Assembly (NCBI GenBank): GCA_028280815.1
Contig: JANQLC010000042.1
Span: 1 to 59,937, forward strand
Length of the DNA stretch: 59,937 nucleotides
Source: Flavobacteriales bacterium
GTDB lineage: Bacteria; Bacteroidota; Bacteroidia; Flavobacteriales; JANQLC01
Reading direction: 5' to 3'
Made by a program: the position numbers and the translations under genes. Position 1 is the stretch's first letter, and the number at the start of each line of letters is the position of its first letter. The notes under the pieces were generated by a model that was not told where the DNA came from, searched no databases, and saw only the letters and a list, made by a program, of their open reading frames with translations. This document shows positions 43,651 to 52,452 of this stretch, one piece after another.

Positions 43651-44943
43651 ATGAAAAATCCAATCGAATCCCTGCGGTGGCGCGGCCTGATTCAGGATAT
43701 AATACCAGGGACCGAAGAACGGCTTACGAATGAGATGACCACCGGCTATGTGGGCTTCGACCCGACGGCTGACAGCCTGCACATAGGCAGCCTGGTGCCC
43801 ATCTTGTTGCTGACGCATTGGCAGCGGGCCGGGCACAGGCCCATCGCCCTGGTAGGGGGTGCGACCGGCATGATTGGGGATCCCTCGGGAAGGGGGACAG
43901 CGCGAAAATTGCTCGATGCCGAAACGCTGGAAAGAAATGCAAAGGGCATTCGCAAGCAGCTCGAAAAGTTTATCGATTTTTCGAGTGGCAAAAAAAACGC
44001 AGGTCTGTTACTCAACAACTACAGCTGGATGAAGTCCTTTCCCTTTATCGACTTCGCACGAGAGGTGGGCAAGCACATCACCGTAAACTACATGATGGCA
44101 AAGGATTCGGTAAAAAGGCGTCTGAGCGAAGAGTCGGCCGAGGGTATGAGCTTCACCGAATTTAGCTATCCATTGCTACAGGGATACGATTTCGCCTATC
44201 TAAACGAACACTACGATTGCCAACTGCAAATGGGGGGGGCGGACCAATGGGGCAATATGACCACCGGCTTGGAATTGCTGCGCAAAATGCGGCGGAAGGC
44301 AGCCTTTGCGTTTACCTGCCCCCTCCTAACCAGAGTCGATGGAAACAAGTTTGGCAAGTCGGAAGGGGAAAATATATGGTTAGACCCTGAGAAGACCACT
44401 CCCTATGCATTCTACCAATTCTGGCTGAACACCTCCGATGCAGACGCTAAAAAACACATGAAAGCCTTTACGTTCTTAGAGAGGGAAACCATCGAATCGC
44501 TAGTCCGAGCACACGAGCGAGCACCCGAGCTGCGCGTATTGCAGAAGCGGTTAGCCCGAGAACTCACCGAGATGGTACACGGGAAAGCGGAACGCGAAAT
44601 TGCGGTGAAAGCCGCTGAAATCCTCTTTGGAAAATCCACGACTCAAGCGTTGAAATCCTTAGACGAAAAGAGCTTTCTCAACGTTTTTAAGGGGGTTCCA
44701 CAAGCAGAAATCCACAAAGCCGAACTCCAACAAGGCATCAGCATCGCAGCAGCCCTGGTGGAAAAAAGCGGATTCCTCACCTCCAAGGGAGAAGCCCTAA
44801 GGGCACTTGAGCAAAATGCGATCTCGGTAAACCGGAAAAGGGTTTCTCGGGACTTCATACTCGGTCCGAGCGATTTAATCCATGAAAAATACCTGTTGCT
44901 ACAACGGGGCAAAAAAAACCATTTCATCCTGCGGGCTATCTGA
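43651..44943 (+). CDS. tyrS: Tyrosyl-tRNA synthetase
   Basis: TyrS charges tRNA-Tyr. From ATG 43651 the protein is 430 residues, the normal bacterial length, beginning MKNPIESLRWRGLIQDI. The HIGH motif is HIGS in DSLHIGSLVPILLL, the tyrosine pocket is YPLLQGYDFAYL with GGADQWGN, and the KMSKS-type loop is KFGKSEGE. The S4 RNA-binding domain forms the C-terminus (GEALRALEQNAISVNRKRVS). A -7 box lies 17 bases before the ATG. The upstream DUF4296 frame is in phase with it without a stop. The last 183 bases, coding much of the S4 domain, are duplicated directly downstream. Confidence 0.96.
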   Translation: MKNPIESLRWRGLIQDIIPGTEERLTNEMTTGYVGFDPTADSLHIGSLVPILLLTHWQRAGHRPIALVGGATGMIGDPSGRGTARKLLDAETLERNAKGIRKQLEKFIDFSSGKKNAGLLLNNYSWMKSFPFIDFAREVGKHITVNYMMAKDSVKRRLSEESAEGMSFTEFSYPLLQGYDFAYLNEHYDCQLQMGGADQWGNMTTGLELLRKMRRKAAFAFTCPLLTRVDGNKFGKSEGENIWLDPEKTTPYAFYQFWLNTSDADAKKHMKAFTFLERETIESLVRAHERAPELRVLQKRLARELTEMVHGKAEREIAVKAAEILFGKSTTQALKSLDEKSFLNVFKGVPQAEIHKAELQQGISIAAALVEKSGFLTSKGEALRALEQNAISVNRKRVSRDFILGPSDLIHEKYLLLQRGKKNHFILRAI

Positions 44944-45118
44944 AAAAAGCCGATTCCTAGCCTGCGGGGGAGAAGCCCTAAGGGCAGATGAGCCAAATGC
45001 GATCTCGGTAAACCGGAAAAGGGTTTCTCGGGACTTCATACTCGGTCCGAGCGATTTAATCCATGAAAAATACCCCTCGCTACAACGGGCAAAAAGGACA
45101 TTTTATCCGGCGAGCTAG
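44942..45118 (+). pseudogene. Tandem duplicate of the tyrS 3' end (S4 domain fragment)
   Basis: The segment from 44942 copies 44761 onward at a distance of 181 bases. The block 44814-44893 recurs as 44995-45074 without a visible difference; the flanks have several substitutions and small changes. The copy is open to a stop at 45116-45118 and codes EKSRFLACGGEALRADEPN-type sequence, then the same NRKRVSRDFILGPSDLIHEK as TyrS. It has no start of its own in a sensible place (the enclosing frame begins inside tyrS out of frame). I read it as a duplication remnant, not a gene. Confidence 0.85.
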
Positions 45119-45176
45119 CTTAGCGACCTAGGGATCAAAATAGATGAAAAGACACAGCGCATTTACGGCATTATCG

Positions 45177-45184
45177 TATCTTTA
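45177..45184 (+). promoter_or_regulatory. Putative -7 box of the AddA-like gene
   Basis: TATCTTTA matches TAnnTTTG except for its last base and ends 11 bases before the TTG start at 45196. Confidence 0.35.
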
Positions 45185-45195
45185 AAGAAAAATTC

Positions 45196-48100
45196 TTGGA
45201 AAGCCAAGCCACCGCGCTAACCCTATACAATGCTTCCGCTGGATCGGGCAAGACCCATACCCTGGCCAAGGAATACCTAAAAATCGCCTTGCGAAGTGAA
45301 GACCCACACACCTTTCGTCACATCCTGGCGATAACCTTTACCAATAAGGCCGCAAACGAGATGAAGAGTCGGATATCAAACGCTTTACGCGCTTTCTCAC
45401 AGCAGGATGTATGGCGCGATACCCATGATTTTTACCCCTTATTCACCGCTGTAAGAAGAGAGTTGGGCATGGGTGCTGAGCAGCTGATCGGCCGAGCCCA
45501 AGGCGTATTGACCGCCCTGCTGCACGACTATTCCAACTTTCACATCCGTACCATCGACAGCTTCAACCACCGCATCATTCGCAGCTTTGCCAAAGACCTC
45601 AACAGGCCTGGAAACTTTGTGGTCGAACTCGATACCGACAGGCTGGTCTCGGCGATCTCCGATCGGGTTTTGCGCCGCATTGGCAAGGATGATTTTATCA
45701 CCGCTGCACTCATTCGCTTTTCGGAACAAAAATTAGCAGAAGCCAAGAGCTGGCAGCCGAGACGGGATTTGAAAGCCGCCATTCAAACCCTATTTGAAGA
45801 AAAGAGTTACAGGGCTTTGCAACGCCTTGCCACCAAGGAGAAGGCGGATTTCATCGCACTGCGGGCTCAGTTGATTCGCCAAAACACATCGTTCAAAAAC
45901 CAGATTCAGAAACTGGGCGCAGCGGCCTTAGAGCTGATCGCCCAAGCCGGCATAGCCCCTCATGAGTGGGCTGGGGGAAGAAATGGCATAGCCAAATACT
46001 TCGGCTATCTGAGAGGCTTTCGCATCGGACACCTCATCCCCACCCCGACTGTTCAGAAAAATATAGCGAGAGATCAATGGCGTTCTGCCAGGGCTGGATC
46101 TGACTTTACAGCGCGGTTTGCTCCGATCAAAGAGGCTTTGGTACGCCTCTACGGCGAAGCGCAAAAGCAGCTTGAACAAGGCCACCCAACCCTGCTGAAA
46201 AACCGGCTTATACTGAATAATTTTGCTGTGTTTTCCCTGATTCGCAGCTTTCAATCCGTATTGGAAGCCATAGAGGAAGAAGAGGCGATCCTGCCCATCG
46301 CCCGATTTAATACGGCGATAAACCAAGTGGTACGAGGCAACCCGACCCCTTTTCTCTACGAGCGTTTGGGCGAGCGGTTTCAACACTTCTTCATCGACGA
46401 ATTCCAAGACACCGCCGCCATGCAATTCGACAATTTGCTACCCCTGCTCGAAGAAGCGCTGTCGAAGCCCGGTGGGCGCGTCACCCTGATGGGGGACCCC
46501 AAGCAGTCCATCTACCGCTGGCGGGGGGGCAACCCGGAAGGCATGCTCGAGCTCGCACAGCAAAAAAAGTCCTATCCGATATGGATCGAGACCTTGGATG
46601 ACAACCACAGGAGCTGCAGAGCAATCGTAGATTTCAACAACCGTTTCTTTCAATGGGCCGGCGGCAGACTCGGGCTGTTAAAACACAGGGCCTGCTACGC
46701 GGATGTGGCGCAAAAGTCCGAAAGAGCCGGTGGGTATGTGGGGATCCGCCTCTCCGAATACTATGTCAAACGCGGTTTTGAGCGGTCACAACTCCTCGAG
46801 ATAAAGGCGATCATACTCGATTTAAAGCAGCGGGGGTTTGCCCTTTCCGACATTTGTATCCTGCTTCGGTTTAAAAGAGAAATCAGCCCCCTGGCCGATT
46901 TCCTCATGCAAAACGACATCCCTGTCGCCACCTCTGAATCCCTGCTGCTCCGAGACAATCCGCAAGTCCGCTTGCTCATCTGCTCGCTGCAGATCGTACA
47001 ACAACCCGACGACCCGCTGCCCAAAGCAGCCCTTCTGGAATACCTGCAAGCGGCTGGATCAATCGGTGGAATCGATTTATACCCAGCGCAAAAGGCCCTT
47101 TCCCATAGCGACTTAAGCCAGCTGCAAGGCTGGCTCGAAGCACACGACATCGGGCTGGATTTCCACAAATTGTCCCAGGAAAACCTCCTACAACGGGTTT
47201 TCAGCTTGCTGCACGGCTTGCGACTGCCGCAATGCGATGCCTTCATCAACTCTTTTTTGGATGAAGTCCTCCAATTCACACAGTCTTACCCACAGAGAGA
47301 ATCGGAGTTCCTCGATTATTGGGAGGCGAACAGAGAAAAGTGGTGCATCGCATCCGAGGGGGACCCAAAAGCCGTACAAATCACGACCATCCACAAGGCA
47401 AAAGGACTGGAATTTCCCGCGGTCATCTGTCCCATATTCTCCGATCCGCAAAGCTTTCAAATTCACAGAGACAGCGATTGGTTTCCCCTTGAGCCCGAGG
47501 CTTACAACGGCTTTGACGCTTTCTACAGCCCTTACAGCAAGCAGCTGAAAGCGGTCTATCCCTACCGCTACGCACACCGCCAAAGCCAGGTTGAATTCGA
47601 CAACCTAAACCTCTTGTACGTCTCCTTTACACGAGCGGCGGAAGAGCTCTACATTTTAAGCTGCGATAAAAAGCGCCATTCCGCTGCTTATGTCATCGAT
47701 TTTTTAGAACAGACGGGAGACTTTACAGCGGGGAAGAGCCGGTATGGCTTTGGAGAAAAGTTGCGAAAGGAGAAAGGGGCAGGCAAAGGGGAATCGGCGA
47801 GCGGAGTGGCTTACCTGGGGGCCTACACGCCTTCACCATGGACGGAAAAACGGCACATCAGCGATCGTGGATTCCAACGCCATGGGGAAACGAATCGGGA
47901 TGCGTTGACCCGCGGTCGGATTCTACATGAACTGCTGCGATCGATCCACCGGGCGGCGGACGTGAAACCGGTCGTTGAACGAGCGCTCATATCGGGGCTG
48001 TTGGGCGATTTCGAGCGGGCTGCTTACGAGAAAAAGTTGAGCCAAGTGGTCGGCCACCCTTTGCTCAGGCCCTACTTTTCAGCCGCGTTTTACAGCTTAA

Positions 48101-48330
48101 ACGAGCGCGATATACTGGTGAAAGACGGCAGCGACCTGCGCCCGGATCGCATCGCGCTGGACGCCGACAACCGAGCGGTAGTCCTCGACTACAAAACCGG
48201 AAAGCCACAAAAGTCGCATCGGGACCAACTCGCCAACTACGCCGCTTTACTAGCGGAGACCGGACTTGTGGTCAGCCGCAGCCTATTGGTCTATACGAGC
48301 GGCGAAGTCACGGTAAAAACGATTTGCTAA
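45196..48330 (+). CDS. AddA-like UvrD helicase with C-terminal nuclease domain
   Basis: A 1044-residue superfamily 1 helicase: motif I NASAGSGKTHTLAKEYL at the N-terminus, motif II FFIDEFQDTAAMQFDNL near 398, motif III-like LMGDPKQSIYRWRGG near 430, motif V TTIHKAKGLEFPAV near 733 and motif VI LLYVSFTRAAEELYIL near 810. A C-terminal PD-(D/E)XK nuclease is shown by DRIALDADNRAVVLDYKTGK. This is the AddA architecture of double-strand break repair enzymes. The usual partner (AddB) is not in the window. The start is a TTG at 45196, supported by a -7 box 12 bases upstream and by motif I following at once. Confidence 0.92.
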   Translation: MESQATALTLYNASAGSGKTHTLAKEYLKIALRSEDPHTFRHILAITFTNKAANEMKSRISNALRAFSQQDVWRDTHDFYPLFTAVRRELGMGAEQLIGRAQGVLTALLHDYSNFHIRTIDSFNHRIIRSFAKDLNRPGNFVVELDTDRLVSAISDRVLRRIGKDDFITAALIRFSEQKLAEAKSWQPRRDLKAAIQTLFEEKSYRALQRLATKEKADFIALRAQLIRQNTSFKNQIQKLGAAALELIAQAGIAPHEWAGGRNGIAKYFGYLRGFRIGHLIPTPTVQKNIARDQWRSARAGSDFTARFAPIKEALVRLYGEAQKQLEQGHPTLLKNRLILNNFAVFSLIRSFQSVLEAIEEEEAILPIARFNTAINQVVRGNPTPFLYERLGERFQHFFIDEFQDTAAMQFDNLLPLLEEALSKPGGRVTLMGDPKQSIYRWRGGNPEGMLELAQQKKSYPIWIETLDDNHRSCRAIVDFNNRFFQWAGGRLGLLKHRACYADVAQKSERAGGYVGIRLSEYYVKRGFERSQLLEIKAIILDLKQRGFALSDICILLRFKREISPLADFLMQNDIPVATSESLLLRDNPQVRLLICSLQIVQQPDDPLPKAALLEYLQAAGSIGGIDLYPAQKALSHSDLSQLQGWLEAHDIGLDFHKLSQENLLQRVFSLLHGLRLPQCDAFINSFLDEVLQFTQSYPQRESEFLDYWEANREKWCIASEGDPKAVQITTIHKAKGLEFPAVICPIFSDPQSFQIHRDSDWFPLEPEAYNGFDAFYSPYSKQLKAVYPYRYAHRQSQVEFDNLNLLYVSFTRAAEELYILSCDKKRHSAAYVIDFLEQTGDFTAGKSRYGFGEKLRKEKGAGKGESASGVAYLGAYTPSPWTEKRHISDRGFQRHGETNRDALTRGRILHELLRSIHRAADVKPVVERALISGLLGDFERAAYEKKLSQVVGHPLLRPYFSAAFYSLNERDILVKDGSDLRPDRIALDADNRAVVLDYKTGKPQKSHRDQLANYAALLAETGLVVSRSLLVYTSGEVTVKTIC

Positions 48331-48575
48331 TCGGGCAGCTGCGCCCTTAGAACCCTGTAGAAGGTTGGACTTTTCAAACCGCCAACCGAGTACAGCGGGT
48401 AAATATGGATTTTCAGACGTTCCCAGTCGGGGCTATACAATAAAAATAAGCGCGACCAACCCTAGGGATAAAGACCAAAGGCAAAGAATTACACCCACTC
48501 AATGCGGATATCCACGCGTTTCTAAGTCAGCTTATCAGGGATGGTGAGAAGCGCAAGCCCAATAAAGAGAAAGAG

Positions 48576-48661
48576 TACCCGGAGTGGGACTTGAACCCAC
48601 ACGGCCGCGTTTGGCCACAGGATTTTAAGTCCTGCGTGTCTACCCATTCCACCATCCGGGC
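48576..48661 (-). tRNA. tRNA-Leu (UAA)
   Basis: The minus strand folds as an 86-base tRNA with acceptor GCCCGGA pairing TCCGGGT, discriminator A, a long variable arm typical of Leu, T-loop GTTCAAG and anticodon loop CTTAAAA, giving anticodon UAA. CCA is not encoded. It lies 38 bases after tRNA-Gly on the same strand and probably shares its promoter. Confidence 0.95.
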
Positions 48662-48699
48662 AGAAAAAGGGATTCTTGCAAAATCCCCACCCCACTTTG

Positions 48700-48771
<72 letters not shown>

Positions 48772-48799
48772 CTGTATCCAAGGGCTTACCCCAGTGGGT

Positions 48800-48807
48800 C
48801 AAAGATA
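48800..48807 (-). promoter_or_regulatory. -7 promoter box of the tRNA-Gly/tRNA-Leu pair
   Basis: The minus strand reads TATCTTTG, a full match to TAnnTTTG, in the 75-base gap between mutS and tRNA-Gly. Confidence 0.5.
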
Positions 48808-48846
48808 GGGCAAAATCCGCTCCCCACGAGTTGCACAGTCCAAAAA

Positions 48847-51510
48847 TCAGGCTCCCATTCGCTTTTTGAACTCCTGGAGCTTCACCAAGGCTGCGAGGGG
48901 TGTGAGCGCGTCGATGTCGATCTTTTCGATCTCCGCCCGAATGCTTTGCAAAAGCGGGTCGTCCAATTGGAAAAAACTGAGCTGCATCTCCTGATCCGAG
49001 GCGGCGCGCTTGGGTTTTTCAGCCCGCACCTCACTGCGCTTGGATTCCTCGAGGCTCTTCAAAATCTCAGCGGCATGACGGGTCACCGCAAGGGGCATGC
49101 CCGCCATTTGCGCCACGTGAATACCGAAGCTGTGGTTGCTGCCGCCAGCGATCAATTTTCGCATAAAGACGATCTTATCCCCGCATTCCTTTACGGATAC
49201 ATTGTAATTCTTAATGCGGGGGAAGCGTTGGGTCATCTCATTGAGTTCGTGGTAATGGGTGGCAAACAGCGTTTTGGGTCGTTTGGGACTCTCGTGTAGA
49301 AAGGCTGCAATCGCCCAGGCGATGGAAATGCCGTCGTAGGTGCTGGTGCCCCGCCCGATTTCATCCAATAGGATCAGGCTGCGCTCGGATAGGTTGTTCA
49401 AGATGCTCGCCGTCTCATTCATCTCCACCATAAAAGTGGATTCCCCAAGGGACATATTGTCCGAAGCGCCCACGCGGGAGAATAGCTTGTCCACCACCCC
49501 GATTTGCGTCTGCTCGGCGGGGACGTAGCTCCCGATTTGTGCGAGCAACACGATCAGCGCCGTTTGGCGCAGCACCGCCGATTTACCCGACATATTGGGC
49601 CCGGTAATCACGATGATTTGCTGTGTATCCGGGTTTAGATACACGTCATTGGCGACAAAGGTTTCGCCGGGGGGCAATTGCTTTTCTATCACCGGATGGC
49701 GCCCTTGGGTAATCCGAATGCAAGCGTCTGCCCTGAGCTGGGGTTTGGTATAGTGGTTTAGGCGCGCGTTTTCAGCAAAGGATAGCAACACGTCCAATTG
49801 GGCCAGTTGTTTGGCATTTTGTTGAATGGGTGCCAGATATGCCTGCAGTTGGGCGATCAGGTTTTGGTAGAGTTCAGCTTCTATGGCTTCTATCTTTTCG
49901 CGTGCCCCTAAGATCTTCGTCTCGTAGGCTTTTAGTTCATCGGTGATATAGCGCTCGGCGCTCACTAAGGTTTGCTTGCGAATCCAGCTTTTCGGAACCC
50001 GATCCCGGTGGGTATTCCGAACTTCCAAGTAGTAGCCGAACACCTGGTTAAAAGCGATTTTCAAGGAGGGAATACCCGTTTTTCGGCGTTCGCGCGCCAC
50101 CAATTCTTCAAGGTACTCCGCGGTGGAAAAGGCCAGTTTGCGCAGTTCATCCAATTCTGGGGACACCCCTTTTGCGATGACACCCCCCTTGCCCAGCGCT
50201 GCGGGGGCATCGGGCTGCAGCGTCTGCGCGATGCGCGTGGTGAGTGGGGTCAGTGGCAACAGTTGGGTCGAAATCTCCTGCAGGGCTCCAGCGGATTGGC
50301 CGAGGAGCTGGTTTTGAATCGTTGGAACGCGTTGCAAACTCGCCTTGAGTTGGTTGAGTTCACGGGGGGTGATGCGGCCGGTAGCGATCTTGGATGCCAG
50401 GCGTTCCAGGTCGGCGATCGACCTGAGCGCATCCCGCAAGCGCGCCGAGCGATCTGCATCCTGGAGCAATTCGCCAACTGCATCGCAGCGGCGCTGAATC
50501 GCATCGACAGCTTTGAGCGGCAAGGCCAGCCAGCGCTTGAGCATGCGCGCACCCATTGGGGAAACCGTCTGATCGATCACATCTAAAAGGGCTACCGCAT
50601 CGGGATTGGCAGCGGCGTAGAGCTCCAGATTTTGAATGGTAAAGTCATCCATCCAGACGAAATCCGACTGTTCGATGCGCGCGGGTGCGCTGATGTGTTT
50701 CAAGTCGGCATGCTGGGTTTCACCGAGGTAGCTCAAGATGGCGCCGGCGGCTGTGACGCCGGCCTTCAAATCGGCTATCCCAAAGCCTTTTAGGTTGTTC
50801 GTCTGAAAGTGTTGCAACAGCTTTTCGCGTGCCATATCGGACTGAAAGGCCCAATCCTCGAACCGATACGTGTAAAAGCGATCGCCGATCAGCGCTTCGG
50901 TTTGTGCTTTGCATTGTCGCTGGTAAATCAGTTCGACGGGTTGAAAGCTCTGCAGGAGTTTTAAGATGTAGTCCGAGCGGCCTTCGCCCAACAAAAACTC
51001 GCCGGTGGAAACATCGAGAAACGCGATGCCCAAGGCCTGTTTGGCGAAATGCAGGGCAGCCAAGAAATGATTGCTGCGCGCGGACAGGACTTCATCGTGG
51101 AGCGCCACACCGGGCGTGACCAATTCGGTAACCCCGCGCTTGACCACGCCCTTAGCCGTTTTCGGGTCTTCCAACTGGTCGCAAATCGCCACGCGTTCAC
51201 CCGCGCGCACGAGCTTTTGGAGGTAGGTATTCAAAGCGTGGTGAGGAAAGCCCGCCAACTCCATCTCCGAAGCCGCCCCATTGGCGCGCTTGGTCAGTAC
51301 GATATCCAGTATCCGAGCGGTCTTGACGGCATCCGAGCCAAAGGTCTCATAAAAATCGCCCACGCGAAAGAGGAGGAGCGCATCGGGATGCTTAGCCTTG
51401 ATGGCCTGATACTGTTTCATCAGGGGCGTTTGCTTGCCCGCTTGCTTTGCGCTGCTCAAGTTGTTGCGGTGTTTCTTTACATTTGATCCAAAATCCAGGA
51501 GAGCCGCCAT
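48847..51510 (-). CDS. mutS: DNA mismatch repair protein MutS
   Basis: MutS recognises base mismatches and small loops and starts repair. The protein (about 870-887 residues) has the N-terminal mismatch-binding domain (TPLMKQYQAIKAKHPD, then FRVGDFYETFG containing the F-x-E motif), connector and lever domains and the ATPase with Walker A GPNMSGKSAVL, then ILLDEIGRGTSTYDG and LFATHYHELNEM. The ATG at 51510 overlaps the start of the divergent methyltransferase gene (both lie in CATG). A TTG at 51459 gives a start closer to that of relatives (MSSAKQAGKQTPLMKQY), so the true start is uncertain. Intactness of mutS argues that the decay nearby is not due to loss of mismatch repair. Confidence 0.96.
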   Translation of the reverse strand: MAALLDFGSNVKKHRNNLSSAKQAGKQTPLMKQYQAIKAKHPDALLLFRVGDFYETFGSDAVKTARILDIVLTKRANGAASEMELAGFPHHALNTYLQKLVRAGERVAICDQLEDPKTAKGVVKRGVTELVTPGVALHDEVLSARSNHFLAALHFAKQALGIAFLDVSTGEFLLGEGRSDYILKLLQSFQPVELIYQRQCKAQTEALIGDRFYTYRFEDWAFQSDMAREKLLQHFQTNNLKGFGIADLKAGVTAAGAILSYLGETQHADLKHISAPARIEQSDFVWMDDFTIQNLELYAAANPDAVALLDVIDQTVSPMGARMLKRWLALPLKAVDAIQRRCDAVGELLQDADRSARLRDALRSIADLERLASKIATGRITPRELNQLKASLQRVPTIQNQLLGQSAGALQEISTQLLPLTPLTTRIAQTLQPDAPAALGKGGVIAKGVSPELDELRKLAFSTAEYLEELVARERRKTGIPSLKIAFNQVFGYYLEVRNTHRDRVPKSWIRKQTLVSAERYITDELKAYETKILGAREKIEAIEAELYQNLIAQLQAYLAPIQQNAKQLAQLDVLLSFAENARLNHYTKPQLRADACIRITQGRHPVIEKQLPPGETFVANDVYLNPDTQQIIVITGPNMSGKSAVLRQTALIVLLAQIGSYVPAEQTQIGVVDKLFSRVGASDNMSLGESTFMVEMNETASILNNLSERSLILLDEIGRGTSTYDGISIAWAIAAFLHESPKRPKTLFATHYHELNEMTQRFPRIKNYNVSVKECGDKIVFMRKLIAGGSNHSFGIHVAQMAGMPLAVTRHAAEILKSLEESKRSEVRAEKPKRAASDQEMQLSFFQLDDPLLQSIRAEIEKIDIDALTPLAALVKLQEFKKRMGA

Positions 51511-52042
51511 GCGAAAACTAAAATCCGCCGAGCTCCATCGCATCGATGTACAAAGTTACAAAAAGGCGGCGAAAACCCCTTTGATCATTGTTTTGGCAGA
51601 TGTGCGCAGCCGGCACAACGTCGGGTCCGTCTTTCGCACGGCAGACGCCTTTTTGATTCAAAAGATATACCTCTGCGGCATCACCGCTACGCCCCCCCAC
51701 CGCGACATCCAAAAGACAGCCTTGGGCGCCACCGAAAGCGTGGATTGGGCATTCGCCCCAAGCGCAGCAGCGCTGATAACTGAGCTAAAAGCCGATGGGG
51801 TCCGGGTGGTGGCTGTCGAACAGCTCGAGGATGCGACCCCTTTGCCGGTCTATCAGCCCGACTTGGACAGACCGACTGCGCTGATCTTCGGCCATGAGGT
51901 AAAAGGGATATCCCAAGCCCTCGTAGACCTGTGCGAAGCGGGGATTGAAATTCCACAATTCGGCACCAAACACTCTTTGAATATCGCTGTAGCAGTTGGC
52001 GTCGTACTCTGGGACCTCTTCTCCAAAATGCAGCGCCCCTGA
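51509..52042 (+). CDS. TrmH-family (SPOUT) RNA methyltransferase
   Basis: A 177-residue SpoU-type methyltransferase: LIIVLADVRSRHNVGSVFRTADAF near residue 20 is motif 1, LIFGHEVKGISQALVDLC near 118 motif 2 and IPQFGTKHSLNIAVAVGVVLWDL near 148 motif 3, together forming the knotted SAM site. It would 2'-O-methylate a ribose in tRNA or rRNA; the target cannot be told. The frame begins earlier, but ATG 51509 with AGGAG eight bases upstream matches family starts (MRKLKSAELHRID). It is divergent from mutS with overlapping start codons. Confidence 0.92.
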   Translation: MRKLKSAELHRIDVQSYKKAAKTPLIIVLADVRSRHNVGSVFRTADAFLIQKIYLCGITATPPHRDIQKTALGATESVDWAFAPSAAALITELKADGVRVVAVEQLEDATPLPVYQPDLDRPTALIFGHEVKGISQALVDLCEAGIEIPQFGTKHSLNIAVAVGVVLWDLFSKMQRP

Positions 52043-52332
52043 GGGTCTGCTACCCGTCCCTCACCAGTATCCACCTACTCAACCTGAGCCTTTTATCCCC
52101 TGCCGTCTTTAGAAGGGTGTGGTACAATCCTTTGATCAATAGACCAGGCGGGGGGACGAGCGGCTCCATTTGACGACAAATATACCGAGTATGCGAGGGC
52201 AATTCAAGCTATTTACACAAGAGGGCAGGGAGGTCGGGTTTTTTAGCGCGGATTTACCCCAGTTGATTATTCGGCACAAAAGACCGATTTAAACACCCCT
52301 TAGATTCTCGCCAAAGTCTTTGCTTCCAAATT

Positions 52333-52407
<75 letters not shown>

Positions 52408-52423
52408 AGACTCGTAAGGCTTG

Positions 52424-52431
52424 CAAATATA
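52424..52431 (-). promoter_or_regulatory. -7 promoter box of tRNA-Asn
   Basis: The minus strand reads TATATTTG, a full match, 17 bases before the mature tRNA 5' end and after the rseP stop. Confidence 0.5.
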
Positions 52432-52452
52432 AGTCAATTTCCCTTGCCCAGC

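Noticed and set aside
44882-45118. A separate small gene after tyrS
   Set aside because: Its first part is tyrS in another frame and the rest is the duplicated tyrS end; there is no independent start.
45196-48330. An AddAB or RecBCD operon
   Set aside because: Only the AddA-like subunit is present; the neighbours are tyrS and tRNAs, and no AddB-like gene is seen.
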